Origin: Mytilus californianus
Taxonomy: Eukaryota > Mollusca > Bivalvia > Mytilida > Mytilidae
Assembly: GCF_021869535.1 (NCBI RefSeq)
Contig: NW_026262690.1
Coordinates: forward strand, 67,821,995 to 67,885,994
Direction of reading: 5' to 3'
DNA length: 64,000 nucleotides
Positions 23,396 through 36,232 of the stretch are shown here, one piece after another. The notes below the pieces were generated by a model. It was not told where the DNA came from. It saw nothing but the letters and a program-made list of their open reading frames with translations, and searched no databases. The translations under genes were made by a program, and so were the position numbers. The first letter of the stretch is position 1. Each line of letters starts with the position of its first letter.

Positions 23396-24194
23396 TGCAG
23401 CTATTCACCTCGAAGTCAGATTATAATTGCTGGGTTTGTTAAAATGGGTGTAATTGAGTTTCCCTTCTCAAGATGAAAACATAATTCTCAATAGAAACTA
23501 TTTTACAGTAAATTAAAGATAATTTGTATGAAAGGTTCCCCAAAGATTGTTGAGGTTAATTATATAATGGTTCATCGTTGCCCTTAGCGTTTATTGTTAA
23601 TCAGAGAGAGAAATTGTATCAGCATATATTATGCTTGGTTTGATCTGTTTTCTTCGATTTCCAAATTTTGTAACTAGTATAAATTCTTTTCAGAACTATT
23701 TTGGATCTTAATTTAATTTCATTAGCTCTGGCAAGGATTTGTATACAAATCCTTGGTTCTGGAAGAAAATTAAAGAGTTAGTAGGTATTCAGTATTCTAA
23801 AATCTGTATTTCAAGTTGCTAAATTAATTGATGATAACGCTGACAAAAGTAAGATTGTACTATACAATAGACATAAAAAAAATAAGTCTATTTTTGTTTT
23901 GTATTCATTTATTGACGAGCATCATAATTAAGCCATTATTTTATTGTTGATACAAAACTACGTGGAGTTTATACAGGTAATTGCTGTCATTCTTTACAGA
24001 ATTAGCTAGATCATCAAAGACGGGTATCAATTATCATCCAAATTTTTTATTCAGCTGACCGATATCCGTGATGTGTCCTCTTTGGTATAATCTTCATGCA
24101 ATGTCTTGATATGCAATAATATTTCTAGTTACACCTTTTCCTCAATATGCTCAAGATGCCAGCTTACAAAAACACAGACTGGGATATAGTAATA
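23396..24194. other. No gene recognised
   Basis: AT-rich DNA; nothing identifiable beyond the TATA-like site mentioned for the small frame at 23198-23395. Confidence 0.45.
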
Positions 24195-24475
24195 TGATCA
24201 TCCCTTGACCTTTACCACCCGGCAGTAAAACCATTGCTAAAGGAGACGTCTTTCGGCCTGGGCAGGATGTATAAATACGTAGCCACGTCTGGTCGTAATG
24301 GGGACCTTAAACTCGATGGCTCATTAAGGGCGATTACCGTGCTCTCTGCGCGTTAAAGAACCCTTGCAATAAATCTCCGTGTTCCGTAGGTGGCATGTAA
24401 CCAGGCAAATTGTATTGATTTTAAATTGTTCTTGTCCTTGCATTTGACGTTAAGAAAGTAACAATCAACCAATCG
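24195..24475 (+). repeat. Family E repeat, shorter copy
   Basis: CACCCGGCAGTAAAACC, TAGCCACGTCTGGTCGTAAT, GTTAAAGAACCCTTGCAAT and GACGTTAAGAAAGTAACAAT follow the order in the copy at 4505-4940. A block of about 100 bases before the tail is missing. Confidence 0.8.
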
Positions 24476-25299
24476 ACATTTTTGCCAATCTTTATGATTT
24501 TGCTATTTATTTTCCCAAAATATGCCACTAACAAAAATTTAAAGAATTATCATGAATACCAAATTCTCGAAAAAGGACTGTAAAATGCGCATATTTATCA
24601 GTATAGTTTGTATTTCAAAAGTCATAAGTAACTGGATCTCGAATGCAAGTCACTAAAGGAGAATGTATAGTAAGGTCTCTTTTTACACGAAAATCCCCAA
24701 AAAACACAAATCTATTCAATAATACGTTTCAGATATTCACAAGACATAAGTCGAAACGATATCAATAATTTTATTAATGAATTGTGTATTACATATTTCA
24801 TTCAGTGCTTCAAAATTTCCGTATTTTATGGAAAACTGCAATGACTGTCAAAATAGCCTAATTTTAAGGTGTGGTCATTAACGTACGTTTCTAAAGATAT
24901 GAATCAAGGCCATACCTAAAAAGATAAAATATGTATTATGCAAAGATGTTTTAATGTGGATACATTTGGTTTTTTGGGTAAGGCATTGGCTTGAACTTAT
25001 ATTTACCTAAAATAATGCATAAATGGTTGTTTAAGGTCAAATATGCAAATTTTATCTTGTTTATGAAGTCAAAATGACGTCAAAAGTTATTTTATTTTGT
25101 ATAAAAGTGTAAAGATTATATCAGCCTATCCATTTATCTATAAAACTAACATATAACCTATGAAAGATTGAAAGAATTTCTCTTTTTTTGTAATCTCAGG
25201 GTCAAAATGTACGCATATAAAAATAATGTACGCATATAAAAATTAAAAATAATTCGTTAACACATCACATGTATGATTTTTGCTGTAAAAGATCCAAGT
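24476..25299. other. No gene recognised
   Basis: AT-rich. At 25206-25243 the string TGTACGCATATAAAAAT occurs twice in a row, 20 bases apart. Confidence 0.5.
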
Positions 25300-25368
25300 A
25301 CAAACCATACATTTGGTCTCTTATGGTGAGTTGTCTTATTGGCAATCATACCACATCTTCTTATTTCT
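25300..25368 (+). repeat. Family A 3' tail fragment
   Basis: GGTGAGTTGTCTTATTGGCA then ATCATACCACATCTTC is the 3' end of family A. No 5' part precedes it, as expected for 5' truncation. Confidence 0.75.
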
Positions 25369-26074
25369 ATAATGAAAATTTCGTAGTTGCAATTAATCTG
25401 GAGATTTTGGTGTACATAAAAATATTCATCGTAACAAACAGTAGTGAATACAATTTAGTGTATCAAATTTTGACACTTTTTGATATTGGAACGACAAATT
25501 CGCTTTTCTTTCATATAACGTGCTTTTGAAATTTGCTGATCAAAACTTATATTTAATCTTCAGATATCAAGGACAATATTAGTTCAATTCTAAGAAAGTA
25601 TATGAACTTTTAGTTTCTCCTTGCAACGGTTCATGCTACCAAGAGCGACGAATATAAATAAACTACGACTCATTTATAGCTTTTATCTGGCTACTCTGAA
25701 AACAGAATTTTATAAAATATGCAGATGACTAAAAGTTTTCGATACTTTACTTGAAACTTCTATTCCTAAAATGATTTAACAGTGATATTTTTTGTATTAT
25801 ATTGCATAGGCCTAAATTCGGTGTATTTTAATAGAATACGTGATGCCCTTTTAGGAACGAAAAGCACACGTAATACTTGCATCAAGGTAAAACGATGTTC
25901 ACTCATGCAGTCTTGAATTCGTTAGAATCAATTTCCCGCTTATGTCCTCGTCATCTTCTCTTTGTATTAAGATTTTGGACTTTAAGAGAAGCAGGAAAAT
26001 ATGTTTCTTTTTCTTGTTTTACAATCTGTTTGAGACTTTGGAATTGGGTCCGTGTATCATTGAGAATAAACTCA
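25369..26074. other. No gene recognised
   Basis: AT-rich; nothing identifiable. Confidence 0.5.
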
Positions 26075-26165
26075 GCATAGATACCAGGATTCAAATTATG
26101 TACGTCATACGCGCGTTTCGTCTACAAAAGACTCATCAGTGACGCTCGAATAAAAAAAGTTCAAA
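26075..26165 (-). repeat. Family F repeat, inverted copy
   Basis: ATACCAGGATTCAAATTATG, CGCGCGTTTCGTCTAC and ACTCATCAGTGACGCTCGA are the reverse complement of the 18578-18670 block. Confidence 0.8.
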
Positions 26166-29100
26166 GGAGAGAGACTGCTATAATACAGAAAGCAGGTAGT
26201 ACAGGGAATATTTTGTTGTCTAACTCTGTTTAATAGATTTAAAATCACAACAGTCATAACAAATAAAATATTAGAACAACTTCAGAACCACCAATAAAAT
26301 ATTGTGATTATGTCATATCTGTGTTCGATGTAAATTATTCGACACAATTTTTGATTGGTGAATTGACACAGAATATTTCACGAACAATAACCAACACGGA
26401 TGTCCTGCAGAACATTGCAGTGACGATCTTAATGAGATAAGTAAAGGTGTAGGATATATAAGCGGATAAGATAGTCTTTGAAGTTTGGACGTATTTTAAA
26501 CTTCAAAAATGTTAATAACATCTGAATACTAACGTAAAACTGGTCGTAATTAGGAAGAAGAGAAAAGTTAACACTGTTTGTAACTTTTGGGGAAGCTAAT
26601 CATTTTAACATAAGTCCTCCAAAAGTAATGTGTATGTATTATAAGAAACAAGTTAATAAGTTTAATTTAAGATTGCTAAATTGTGCGTCAGTTGACAACT
26701 GTTTAATATGAATAACGAAATACTGTGAAATTATTTTCGTTTGTGCATTTCTTTGAACTAAACATTTAGAGAACGTTGATAAATGTATATTTCTGATCAG
26801 ATGAATATGAAACAAGTGCATGTTAAAATATGACAATATTAATGTATAATATAAAATATAAAGAAATAATAATAATACATCAAAAAGGATGTGATTACTT
26901 TTTAATTAAATATTCGGAGTATTTTTTAACGCTTGTCAGTTCACATCCATTTTTCAACCGTTTTTGAGACTACTAGTCAAAAACTATATCTTCTTTTGAA
27001 ATACACATTTTCTTTTTATAATTTTTCGCGTAAAAAATGTTTATTGTCGTTGAAAGTAGTACAGATAGTAAAATTACTACTTAACTTAAGAATCACGCAG
27101 ATCGACATTGGCAAACGTTAAGAAATTTAAAGTGGAAACCAGTGCCTGTTTTTTTTTTTTTAATCTATTTATTATGTAAAGTAAACGTTTATTCTATTGA
27201 CTTTGACTTTTTTCTAAACGATATATTAGTTTAAAAGTTACATTTTCAATTTAATTTTTTTGATTTAATTTATAAAGGACATAAAATCTAAATCTGTAAA
27301 ACACGGAGGTCAGCAAATTTACTCAAATGCAATTTATTGTCAATGCTTGTCATTTCGTGCATATATAAATAGATTTCAAAAGAAAATTGAAATTTTTGCA
27401 TGACAAATTGTTGCTAAAGAGAATTCATTTACAGAATGGAAAAGAATTCATAGAAATTTTATCTTTCAAAGAACCAAAATTTGCTTTCAAATTGTGTAGC
27501 TTTTACGTTTAATTTAAAGAACAGAAAACATGAAGTAACTCTTTATTGAATCAAAACAGCCAAGCATCTTCTTCAATTACCGACAAATTGGTCCATTTCT
27601 ATCGTTTATGTTCTTTTCAAACTTGTCTTTACTACGAATAAAGGAGTCAATTTGTTTGTTACAAAATTATTCAGTATACAATATACATCTAATTTGTTCT
27701 AAGTTTCGCATTTAGACGACAAATGAAACACGATTCCAACATTCAAATGCATTCATGACAAAGAAAAGAAATGGACAGCGTTGTCAATTCAAATTTCATT
27801 TTTGGTCATAATCTGTGTTTTTCTCGTGTTTAATAAGTCTAATAGTAAATCCCAAATTCAGTAAATTGAATTGGCATAAATGGAACATTCAGAAATCTAT
27901 TCAGTCTCTCCGCAAGATTTCTAAAGATTCATTAGAGTCAGAAGAATATTGGATGAATTCTTTTCTTTGCAAGGAGAAAGAAAAGAGCGATAATTGAATG
28001 TTTCTATAGCTTATCTTGTGAACTTTGTCAGGCAAATAAAAGGGGTCCATAATCATTTAAATACTTCGTAAGGACCATGTCAATTTGTTCTCAAGATTTC
28101 TTAAAACCTCATAAAAGAAATGTTCGTTTCTAATGAATAGAAAATGACATCCATTGTCGATTTCATTAAGACTTCACTTGATATTGATGAGACTGGGAAT
28201 TGTGGTTTTTTCAGCAAATGATTCTTAAGAGCCTTCTCTACTTTTACTAGCTCTTCTAATTAACCTTTTCTGACATTTATAGAGTATTTTTATAAATTGG
28301 CAAATAATTTATCAATAAATTTCTTACAAGCACGTCTAGCAAGAAGATCATTTGAATAGGAAGTGGTTGGACTAATTGTCTGAATAATATGGGCGCTGTC
28401 ATCGGTATTATGTTTGAAAAATACAAATGATCTGATATCTTTTAATTCTTAATTCAACTTGGTTCGGAATTAACTTCTCATATGCACGTTCACTTATTAT
28501 ATAAATGCTTCTGGTGTAAACCAGTCTTTATTTCAAATTAAGTTTTTAAATAATTCAACAATAAACAAAATGAATGTCTTGAACGTATTCTGGTCTCTCC
28601 ATGTAAAACTGTTATTATGGCATGATAGCAAGATAACACGTACGTATATGGGCGATACCACTGAGATTTTTATGAAATTTTGCAAGCAAATAGAGCATGT
28701 GGAATTGATGAATTTACACATGGGGCATATGATTATTGAAAACATTATTCATCTACTATATCTTTTCAAATTTCCAAGGTGTATCAAATATAATATCCGA
28801 CAAACAGAATTTTTTTTTTTTTAAATAAAAAAAATAACGAGGAGTCGCCGAACATGATTCATTTGATCTTTATTCATATTCATTTCCAAATACTCCAGTT
28901 GCATGCAAATGTTATAAAAATCCATCTCAATTAGGTCGTTCATTAACTTTCCTCCCTACCTGTTACCTTAGAACAATACAAAGTAGGGGATAGGGGCAAT
29001 TTCCTTTGAATTTTTTAATGCACGGGCCGATTGAAACAAACTCTTAAATCTTACTTAAATTTGCAGTATATAACTTTTGCGTTGTAAAAACATTTAATTT

Positions 29101-30035
29101 ATGTCGTATTTTTGCGTAAACCCCTGAGGGTTCACGCATATATATTAATTGATGCTGTAGTCTTTCGGAATACCGGAAATGCCAACTGTCTTTTCGGAAT
29201 ACATCTGTTCTTTTCTATGGACACCTGCGTAATAGGTAATGAATTGATCTAATGAATATGTTTTAGCGTCCAACAGTTGCTATAGAGATAAGTGTTCATC
29301 GAGACTGATTGATATCGTACATCAATAGCTAATTAAATTAGATTCGCATATGTTAAGGTTATTGAAATACGAGCTGTGTTCACATTGGATATCAAGTAGA
29401 TTTTAAGCGAAAAAAGTGACGATCAATGGATAGGGCGTTTTTGCGATTTTCAAACTGAGCCATTTTAGCGAAATTAAAAAGAGTAAGTTCATTTAAGTAG
29501 CAATTAAAATTCTACGTCCAGGATGGATGGGAATAATCAAGGTGTTTCTTAAATTGTTCCTATTTTGATTAAAATAACAAAAACGGAATTATTATAGTCA
29601 CATATTATTTAACTGGTAAAATATTGGAAAAAAATACAAATTAAAACAAAAAGAAATTAAATTAAAGAAAAACAAACTGAACCTTATAGAATCGTTGAGT
29701 TGTGTAAAATGCAGATATAAGATGCTACAACAAAATTTTTATTTTTTAATATATTTTAGCGGTATGTTGAATGACAATTCTGAAAGAATAATTAAATGTT
29801 TGGGCTTGATGTTTGTGATGTCGTATAACAGAAAAAAAGATTATGCATATGCAATAGAAGTGGTGAAATACTAGTATAGAGTCAGAAATAAAATAACGAA
29901 TGTCCTTTATAGAGACTGAGAGATGATATAATGAATTTTTATTTATAGTAATTAAGGCTCTACATTTTTATCTAACTTAAATATAAATAAGGAAACAAAA
30001 GCAATAATTGTAATTATTGACAACGCTATGAAATC
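26166..30035. other. No gene or repeat recognised (3.9 kb)
   Basis: The longest repeat-poor stretch of the left half. It holds only short chance frames. No exon with a recognisable domain was found on either strand. Confidence 0.45.
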
Positions 30036-30225
30036 AGGTAGTTAGTTTTCTCGTATGAGTTGTTTAACGTTGTCATTTCGGGGCCTTTTATAGCTTACTG
30101 TGCGGTATGGGTTTTGCTCATTGTTGAAGGCCGTACGGTGACATATAGCTGTTAACTTCTACGTCACTTGGTCTCTAGTGGAGAGTTGTCTCATTGGCAA
30201 ACATACTACATCTCCCTTTTTTTTA
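30036..30225 (+). repeat. Family A copy, 5'-truncated
   Basis: TCGGGGCCTTTTATAGCTTA, GTTGAAGGCCGTACGGTGAC and GAGTTGTCTCATTGGCAAAC give the last 190 bases of family A. Confidence 0.85.
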
Positions 30226-31842
30226 CTTAAAGAAACCATACTTAATCTTATTTAAAAATACAAGTTAACTTTGGAAATTACGACGAAATTTAAAGGCACC
30301 TTTTATGTGTGTTAAATGCAGAAATTAAACGTCACATCGAAACAGTTCATAAATGAATATACGTTTGAGTCCTTAAAATAATTCTAAAGATATGAAAAGA
30401 TTTACAGACCTTTGGAGTTGAGGCGATAACTCACTATTTATTTAAAACTTATGGTCAATGAAATAAAACAAATTGAGGTTTGATATATTCCTCGATGTTT
30501 GGCATTGAAAACTATCATAAATTACTACCGGTATGTGGTTTGCGAGGATATATTAGCAATTGTCCAAAGACTTAAAATAACAAGAAGATGAGTATTATAT
30601 ATTCATGATTCTTTTATGAAATTAGAGATGCGTATGTTAATTTTCTTTAGAAAAATATGTGAGTTTTCCAAAGGGCACGTGTGTCGACTTCCCTCTCCAA
30701 AACATATAGTTATAAATGGCAAAGTGAATTCTTTTGTTTTTGGCATGTGAAACAACCCACCTCCCCCTCAAAATAAAATCAGATTAAAAGTTGAAGCAGC
30801 TGGTGCACAACCTCATGTCCCACCTAAAGAAGAATCAGTGCAATTTTTTGGAAATTCCGTCAATTTGTTTTCAAGGAGTCGAGCCAATATGTAGTCATAA
30901 GCGAATTTAGATGGTCTAGTTGACAAAGGTCTAGAGCGTGTTTGGCGACAATTTAGTAAAAAATTATTTTTCTTACAATCAATATCCGTATAAAACGAAA
31001 TGTTTGAGCAAACTGATTCAAGTATAAAGTTAAGGTTTCAAATTGTTTCTACTCTAAAAGTCTGTTTTGAGTTTGTTGCCTAGGGTATAAATAAATTGAG
31101 ATCAAGCATATCTCGAATATGATAGCCAATGACCAAACCATATAAACCAGTGTAATTGATTTTCCAAAACGGTTTTAGTTCGGAATAATCAATTAACCAA
31201 TACGAATATAGCTTAGGGTTTTGAACTATTTTCAAACTGGCTACCAACAAATAATCATTATTCATTTCATAAACTTTTTCAAAACAAAGACTGTTTTCAC
31301 ATTTACATTTCGACTTTAGCCAGGAAGCTACCTCTAATTTCCAAAATAGCACCTCAGAAGTGAACAAACAGTGGTTGCCTCTTATTTAGCTTGTTGTACA
31401 ATCTAATCTAAATATAGAGATGTGTTTTCGTTATCCTCGTATGCTTATATGTACGAGCACGCGAGTTAAGATAGATCTGAATTTTAATCAGATTGCATGT
31501 TGTTATGTTATCTATCGGAAGAGAGAGGGATGAGAGAGAGAGAAATTATTTCTTTAACAAGAAAATTATACCCCACATAGAAAAGCAGCTTCATTAATAA
31601 CCCATATCAGTTTTTCTACATTTTATATTAAAAAAGGAAAAAATTATGCTTATTTATGTACCAATTATCTGATCGTTCATGCCAAACAGGCATTTAGGTT
31701 CACGATTGCATTTCTTTTTTTAAAGAAAGCAACTTGTATAATTGTTTTCAGCTGGTTCAAAACTACAATTTTAAAAGATTTCAGCCAATTCGGAGTATTT
31801 ATTAAAAAGAAATGTCAGAGAAGAACATTATTAACCAAAAGC
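30226..31842. other. No gene recognised
   Basis: Includes a 95-codon minus-strand frame (31080-31367) with no known domain, and a GA-rich run near 31523-31545. Nothing else was identified. Confidence 0.4.
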
Positions 31843-31983
31843 CAGTGGTGTACGTAGCCACTGGAAAACAAATTGTAAGCAGGGGGTCTGGAGGGCGGTA
31901 GCCACCATAAGCTGAACGATTATAGTAAAATTTCTATTGTAAAATTGTTTGTAAGCACATGCTACACTGGTGCTACGCCACTG
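31843..31983. mobile_element. MITE with CAGTGGYGTA ends and 5-bp target duplication
   Basis: The left end CAGTGGTGTACGTAGC and the right end (reversed) CAGTGGCGTAGCACC are inverted copies. The flanks are identical: AAAGC at 31838-31842 and AAAGC at 31984-31988. About 141 bp with no coding frame. The TIR start and the 5-bp duplication match the element at 34913-35050. Confidence 0.85.
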
Positions 31984-31988
31984 AAAGC

Positions 31989-32427
31989 AAAGGAAGTAAA
32001 GCAATATTGTTTAAATACAATCAATTTACGTTGGTTACGAATGCTCTATTTTTTTAAATCAAAATTAAAATATAACAATGTGAAGCAGTGAATAACATAT
32101 TAAATATGGAAAATTGTATATTATATTCAGACTCCTTAATATTCAAATACCTTTATAAGTTTCATCAATGATTTGTATATAGTAAGACTTTATAAAATCT
32201 TGGTTTCATCAACTTTCGGATTTTGACCCCATGAGGGAAACAAATTCAAGGGACCATACCTCATACATAAAATCTTCCTGTGTTTTTCACCAATATTAAT
32301 GAACTGTAAAGGCCGAAAATCATTTTACCAAGGATGTAATTCTCAAGAATGATAAAGTCGTAAGTATACACTTGTCAAAGAATTGAATTACTTATTGGTA
32401 ATTTTTTTTTTGCAGAAATTCGTCAAT
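31989..32427. other. No gene recognised
   Basis: AT-rich; nothing identifiable. Confidence 0.5.
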
Positions 32428-32691
32428 ATTAATAAGAAGATGTGGTATGAGTGTCAATGAAACAACTATCCATCCAAGTCACAATATGTAAAAAGTAAAC
32501 AATTATAGGTCAAAGTACGGCCTTCAACACGAAGCCTTGGCTCACACCGAACAGCAAGCTATAAAGGGCCCCAAAAAGACTAGTGTAAAACAATTCGAAC
32601 AGGAAAACCAACGGTCTAATCTATATCAAAAACGAGAAACGAGAAACACTTATGAACCACACCAACAAGCGACAACCACTGAACAACAATG
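32428..32691 (-). repeat. Family A copy, second subfamily
   Basis: AAGAAGATGTGGTATGAGTG at the left is the reversed 3' end. TAGGTCAAAGTACGGCCTTC and GCCTTGGCTCACACCGAACA define a subfamily shared with 46302-46565 and 49385-49696. The canonical subfamily has GGTGACC and GAGCAAAACCC in their place. Confidence 0.85.
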
Positions 32692-33799
32692 CCAATTTAG
32701 CTGCGCTCCATACATAGTATAGCATTTTGTGTTTAAAGACTAAAATTTTCTTTTTTATTATCACAATGCCACAACTAAAGATGTCAATGAGACATCTATG
32801 CTTCAATTTGGATTGAGATGAATAAAACAAAAAGTAGCACGATAATCGTTTTGATTTTGAAATTTTCAATAGTGATGATCCCTTTTGGCACAAAATACCT
32901 CGGCAAAACCAACTCTCCTATAATATAGATAGACCGATGTGAGGTGCTCAAAATGTAATGCATACTCTTTTGTTTCAGTAGTGCCCACAATTTTGTTAAT
33001 TGGAAAACGACGCTTGATCTAGTATACATTAAGCAATATAATAACACGTTCCAATTACTAGTCAATATTGTGTAATTTTAAAATTTAAAGAGTCATTTTA
33101 TAGTTTGTTTGTTTTTCTTTTTGATAATAAAAAACTTTTTGATTCACATTAAAATTTAATGTTACACATAATTTCTGAATCTTAATTTTTAAACGAAAAT
33201 TGAACACTTTTTTGTTTCAAAAAACATGAAAGCAGATCACCGGAAAATATCTCAGTAATTTCGGAAATGACAGTAGAAAGAAAAACTGTTCTAACGAAAT
33301 AATATACAATGCGATATGCAACAACTTTCGATGGGAAAATTGGTTTAATTTTTAGATGATACAAAGGAGCATTCATAATATTGGTAAAAACGTGGGAAAA
33401 CATCTTTCACTAAAGAAAATTGAAGATCAAACAGTGGGAGTTCATTTAGATGTTTTATAATTGTTTATTCATTTAAAAAAGTAAACGATGTCGCTGGGAA
33501 ATTCCAGGAAACAGAGTCTCAAACATTATATTGGAAAGTACACAACGAAATAGTTTAAAATGCTACAGATTCAATTAAAGCGACAATATTTTGACAAAAA
33601 AACTTAAGTAAAGTATGTTTCTTAGACCTATACTTACATAAGGTTTGAACAAGGGGGTTATATTAGAATTTAACCTCCTTGGTTTGACAGAACATCTTTC
33701 GAATATCATCCATTTGATAATCACCAGATATCAGTATGTCAAAAAAAGTTAGAATTAAAGTATTTTTCATTAATGATTTACAATATTAAAGTGTTGAAG
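32692..33799. other. No gene recognised
   Basis: AT-rich; only short chance frames. Confidence 0.5.
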
Positions 33800-34235
33800 T
33801 TGAAATCATCCATTCGTAAATTTTACGGATGCCATCACGAGTTGGTTGACCGTTATGGAATATCCTTTCACAGATGACAACGAATATGTTCCAATTGTCG
33901 TAACTACAATCCCGTCCCCTTTTCCTCTAATGTGACCTACCGAAATGGAGGCTTAACACCGGGTTTGTACTAACATGAGCAACACGATGGGTGCCTCATG
34001 TGAAGCAGGATCTGCTTACCCTTCAAGAGCACCTGAGATCACCCCCTGTTTTTGGTTGGGTTCGTGTTGTTCTGTCTTAAGTTTTCTATGTTGTGTTTTA
34101 TGTACTGTTGTTTGTTTGTTTGTTTCTCTGTTTCTTTTTAGCCATGGCGTTTTCAGTTTATTTTCGACATATGATTTTGAATGTCCCTTTGGTATCTTTC
34201 GCCTCTCTTTTATGATTACAACTGTCAAGTAATGC
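33800..34235 (+). repeat. Family D, long copy
   Basis: Runs from TTACGGATGCCATCACGAGT through TCGTAACTACAATCCCGTCC, GAAGCAGGATCTGCTTACCC, CACCTGAGATCACCCCCTG and TTTTTAGCCATGGCGTTTTC to CCCTTTGGTATCTTTCGCC. I recognise it as a common mussel repeat. The open frames on both strands here are by-products. Confidence 0.8.
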
Positions 34236-34912
34236 AAACTATATTGACGACCCTTGAAAGCAAAAAAAAATATTAATCTCCTCAAATGCTATTGAATTCC
34301 TGATTTCGAAGCCATTGAGTAACTGGAATACAGGTTCGCATTATTACTACTGCAATATCACTGTCCTAAGCCATTGGCAAATGTGTTGTGCCGTTATACT
34401 TTATATATATGCTCTGCAATGGTCGCGAGTGTGTTTTGTCATCATAGTTTTATGTCCAAATACTTAATGCAATGAATTTGATATAAGAGTGAAAAAAATA
34501 CAGATCTTAATCATTTAATCATCTACATGATACATTTTTTCTGAGTGCACGCTTTTTTTTTCTATTTCAGTTTTATGAATGGATCATACACAAAGATATA
34601 TAGACAAGCATATCTTTGCAATAGTTAGAGTATATCTATGAATGTAAGAACACAACTCCCCAACAAAACAAAACAATAACATCTACAGGTAAATATACTG
34701 TTATCATTTAACAAATAACAGGTGTCGAGCTCTGAAGTTTTGAGTCTAGAAGAGAAGTGGTGGGATTTAGCAGCGACTATCATATTGTTTATTAACACCA
34801 ACTTATTATTTAAATTAACAGTACCAATTTTACTGCACAAGATACGCATTTCGACAATTAAGGTCTTTTCAGTGATGCTTGAGGCAAAATTATTTAAAAA
34901 TTCAAAATCAAA
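34236..34912. other. No gene recognised
   Basis: AT-rich; nothing identifiable. Confidence 0.5.
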
Positions 34913-35050
34913 CAGTGGCGGATCCAGAGATTTTCATAAGGGGGCCCACTGACTGCCCTAAGAGGGGACCGGCTCCAGTCATGCTTCAGTAATTCCCTAT
35001 ATAATCAACCAAATTTTTCCCACAAAAGGGGGCCCCTCGATCCGCCTATG
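34913..35050. mobile_element. MITE with CAGTGGCGGATCC ends and 5-bp target duplication
   Basis: The left end CAGTGGCGGATCCAGAG and the right end (reversed) CATAGGCGGATCGAG are inverted copies, with GGGGGCCC runs near both ends. The flanks are identical: TCAAA at 34908-34912 and 35051-35055. About 138 bp, non-coding. Confidence 0.87.
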
Positions 35051-35055
35051 TCAAA

Positions 35056-36061
35056 TACAAAAGTTGAAGAGCTGATAAAACCAGCACGTCAAAAAGTAAA
35101 GACGAATCCGGGAAAGGAATCCGAGCTCGTTTAACCTGCTTTGTATATACTCAGATTTGTTAACCTTTATGACATTACTTGTCAATCTGATTAACATACA
35201 GATCATGTATCCTCGTTCCGCTTGCAAGGCTTGTGAGCGAAGCGCGAACACAAGATATGTATTTCAATCTGATTGTTCAAATGTTTCTATAGTCTTTCGC
35301 TGCACCTGATCTTATTTTTCAATACACTTATATTCATTTTACAACATTTTTGTGATTTTTGTCTAACTCTTGGTCTGTATCTGAATTTATGTTCATCAGA
35401 AAAGCCAAGAGCTCAACAGATTCAAATGTCAAAGACATATAAAGATCTGGATAGCTATATGTACAGTATTTACGTTAAAAATTGTTACCTCAATAAAACA
35501 TATACGTTTAGATTTTCACCAGAGAGTGGCAAATATTAGTTATCAAGTCTGTTACGCAAAAAAACTGGTCAGGAGTTAATAGATATTTTCTATTCTGTTA
35601 TAAAATGTTGCATCGAATGAAATTTCTAACATGAATTAATTAGTTTGCATCTAAAAGATAATGCATAACTTTTATCTGATAAAAAATTGGTTTTTATAAT
35701 AAATCATTTAAAAATAAAATGCCCTATATACATCTATTATTAAAGTTTTTGGTCATCTTAAGATTTTCAAGATGTTCACGTGTTAAAAATCATCATGCCA
35801 GTATGTTGTTATAACCTTCAGCTGTGATACTGTGAATTTTAGTAAAGATTAGTGTATTTTTGCAAAACGAACATGGTTGGAAATCAATTTAGGGATATTT
35901 GGCCCTACCTTTTTTTAACATGCATCCGAAGTACAAGGCTGCCAATGGCTTCTTAAGACAAACCATTAAATATTTGTTTGCTTAATATAATTACTTTGAC
36001 TTCCCAGTACCCTTTAACTCAATATCTTATTTGTCAATTTGATTCTGAGGAAAACATAATA
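35056..36061. other. No gene recognised
   Basis: AT-rich; nothing firm. The block near 35190-35275 (ATACAGATCATGTATCCTCG ... TTTCAATCTGATTG) vaguely resembles 31430-31500. Confidence 0.4.
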
Positions 36062-36232
36062 AATGTTTTACATTTTTTCCATTTGGGGCTTTTTATAGCT
36101 TGTTGAGCGGTATGGGTTTTGTTCATTGTTGAAAGTCGTACGATGACCTATAGTTGCCTACAACTACGCTAGTTTGGTCCCCGATGGATAGTTGTCCATT
36201 GGCAATCATACCAGATTTCCTTATTTTTATAT
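36062..36232 (+). repeat. Family A copy, 5'-truncated
   Basis: GGGGCTTTTTATAGCTTGTT, GTTGAAAGTCGTACGATGAC and GATAGTTGTCCATTGGCAAT. It is more diverged than the 30036 copy. Confidence 0.8.

Noticed and set aside
31080-31367. 95-codon minus-strand frame as a gene
   Set aside because: No ATG at the start, no domain and no splice context. Frames of this length are expected by chance in 64 kb of AT-rich DNA.
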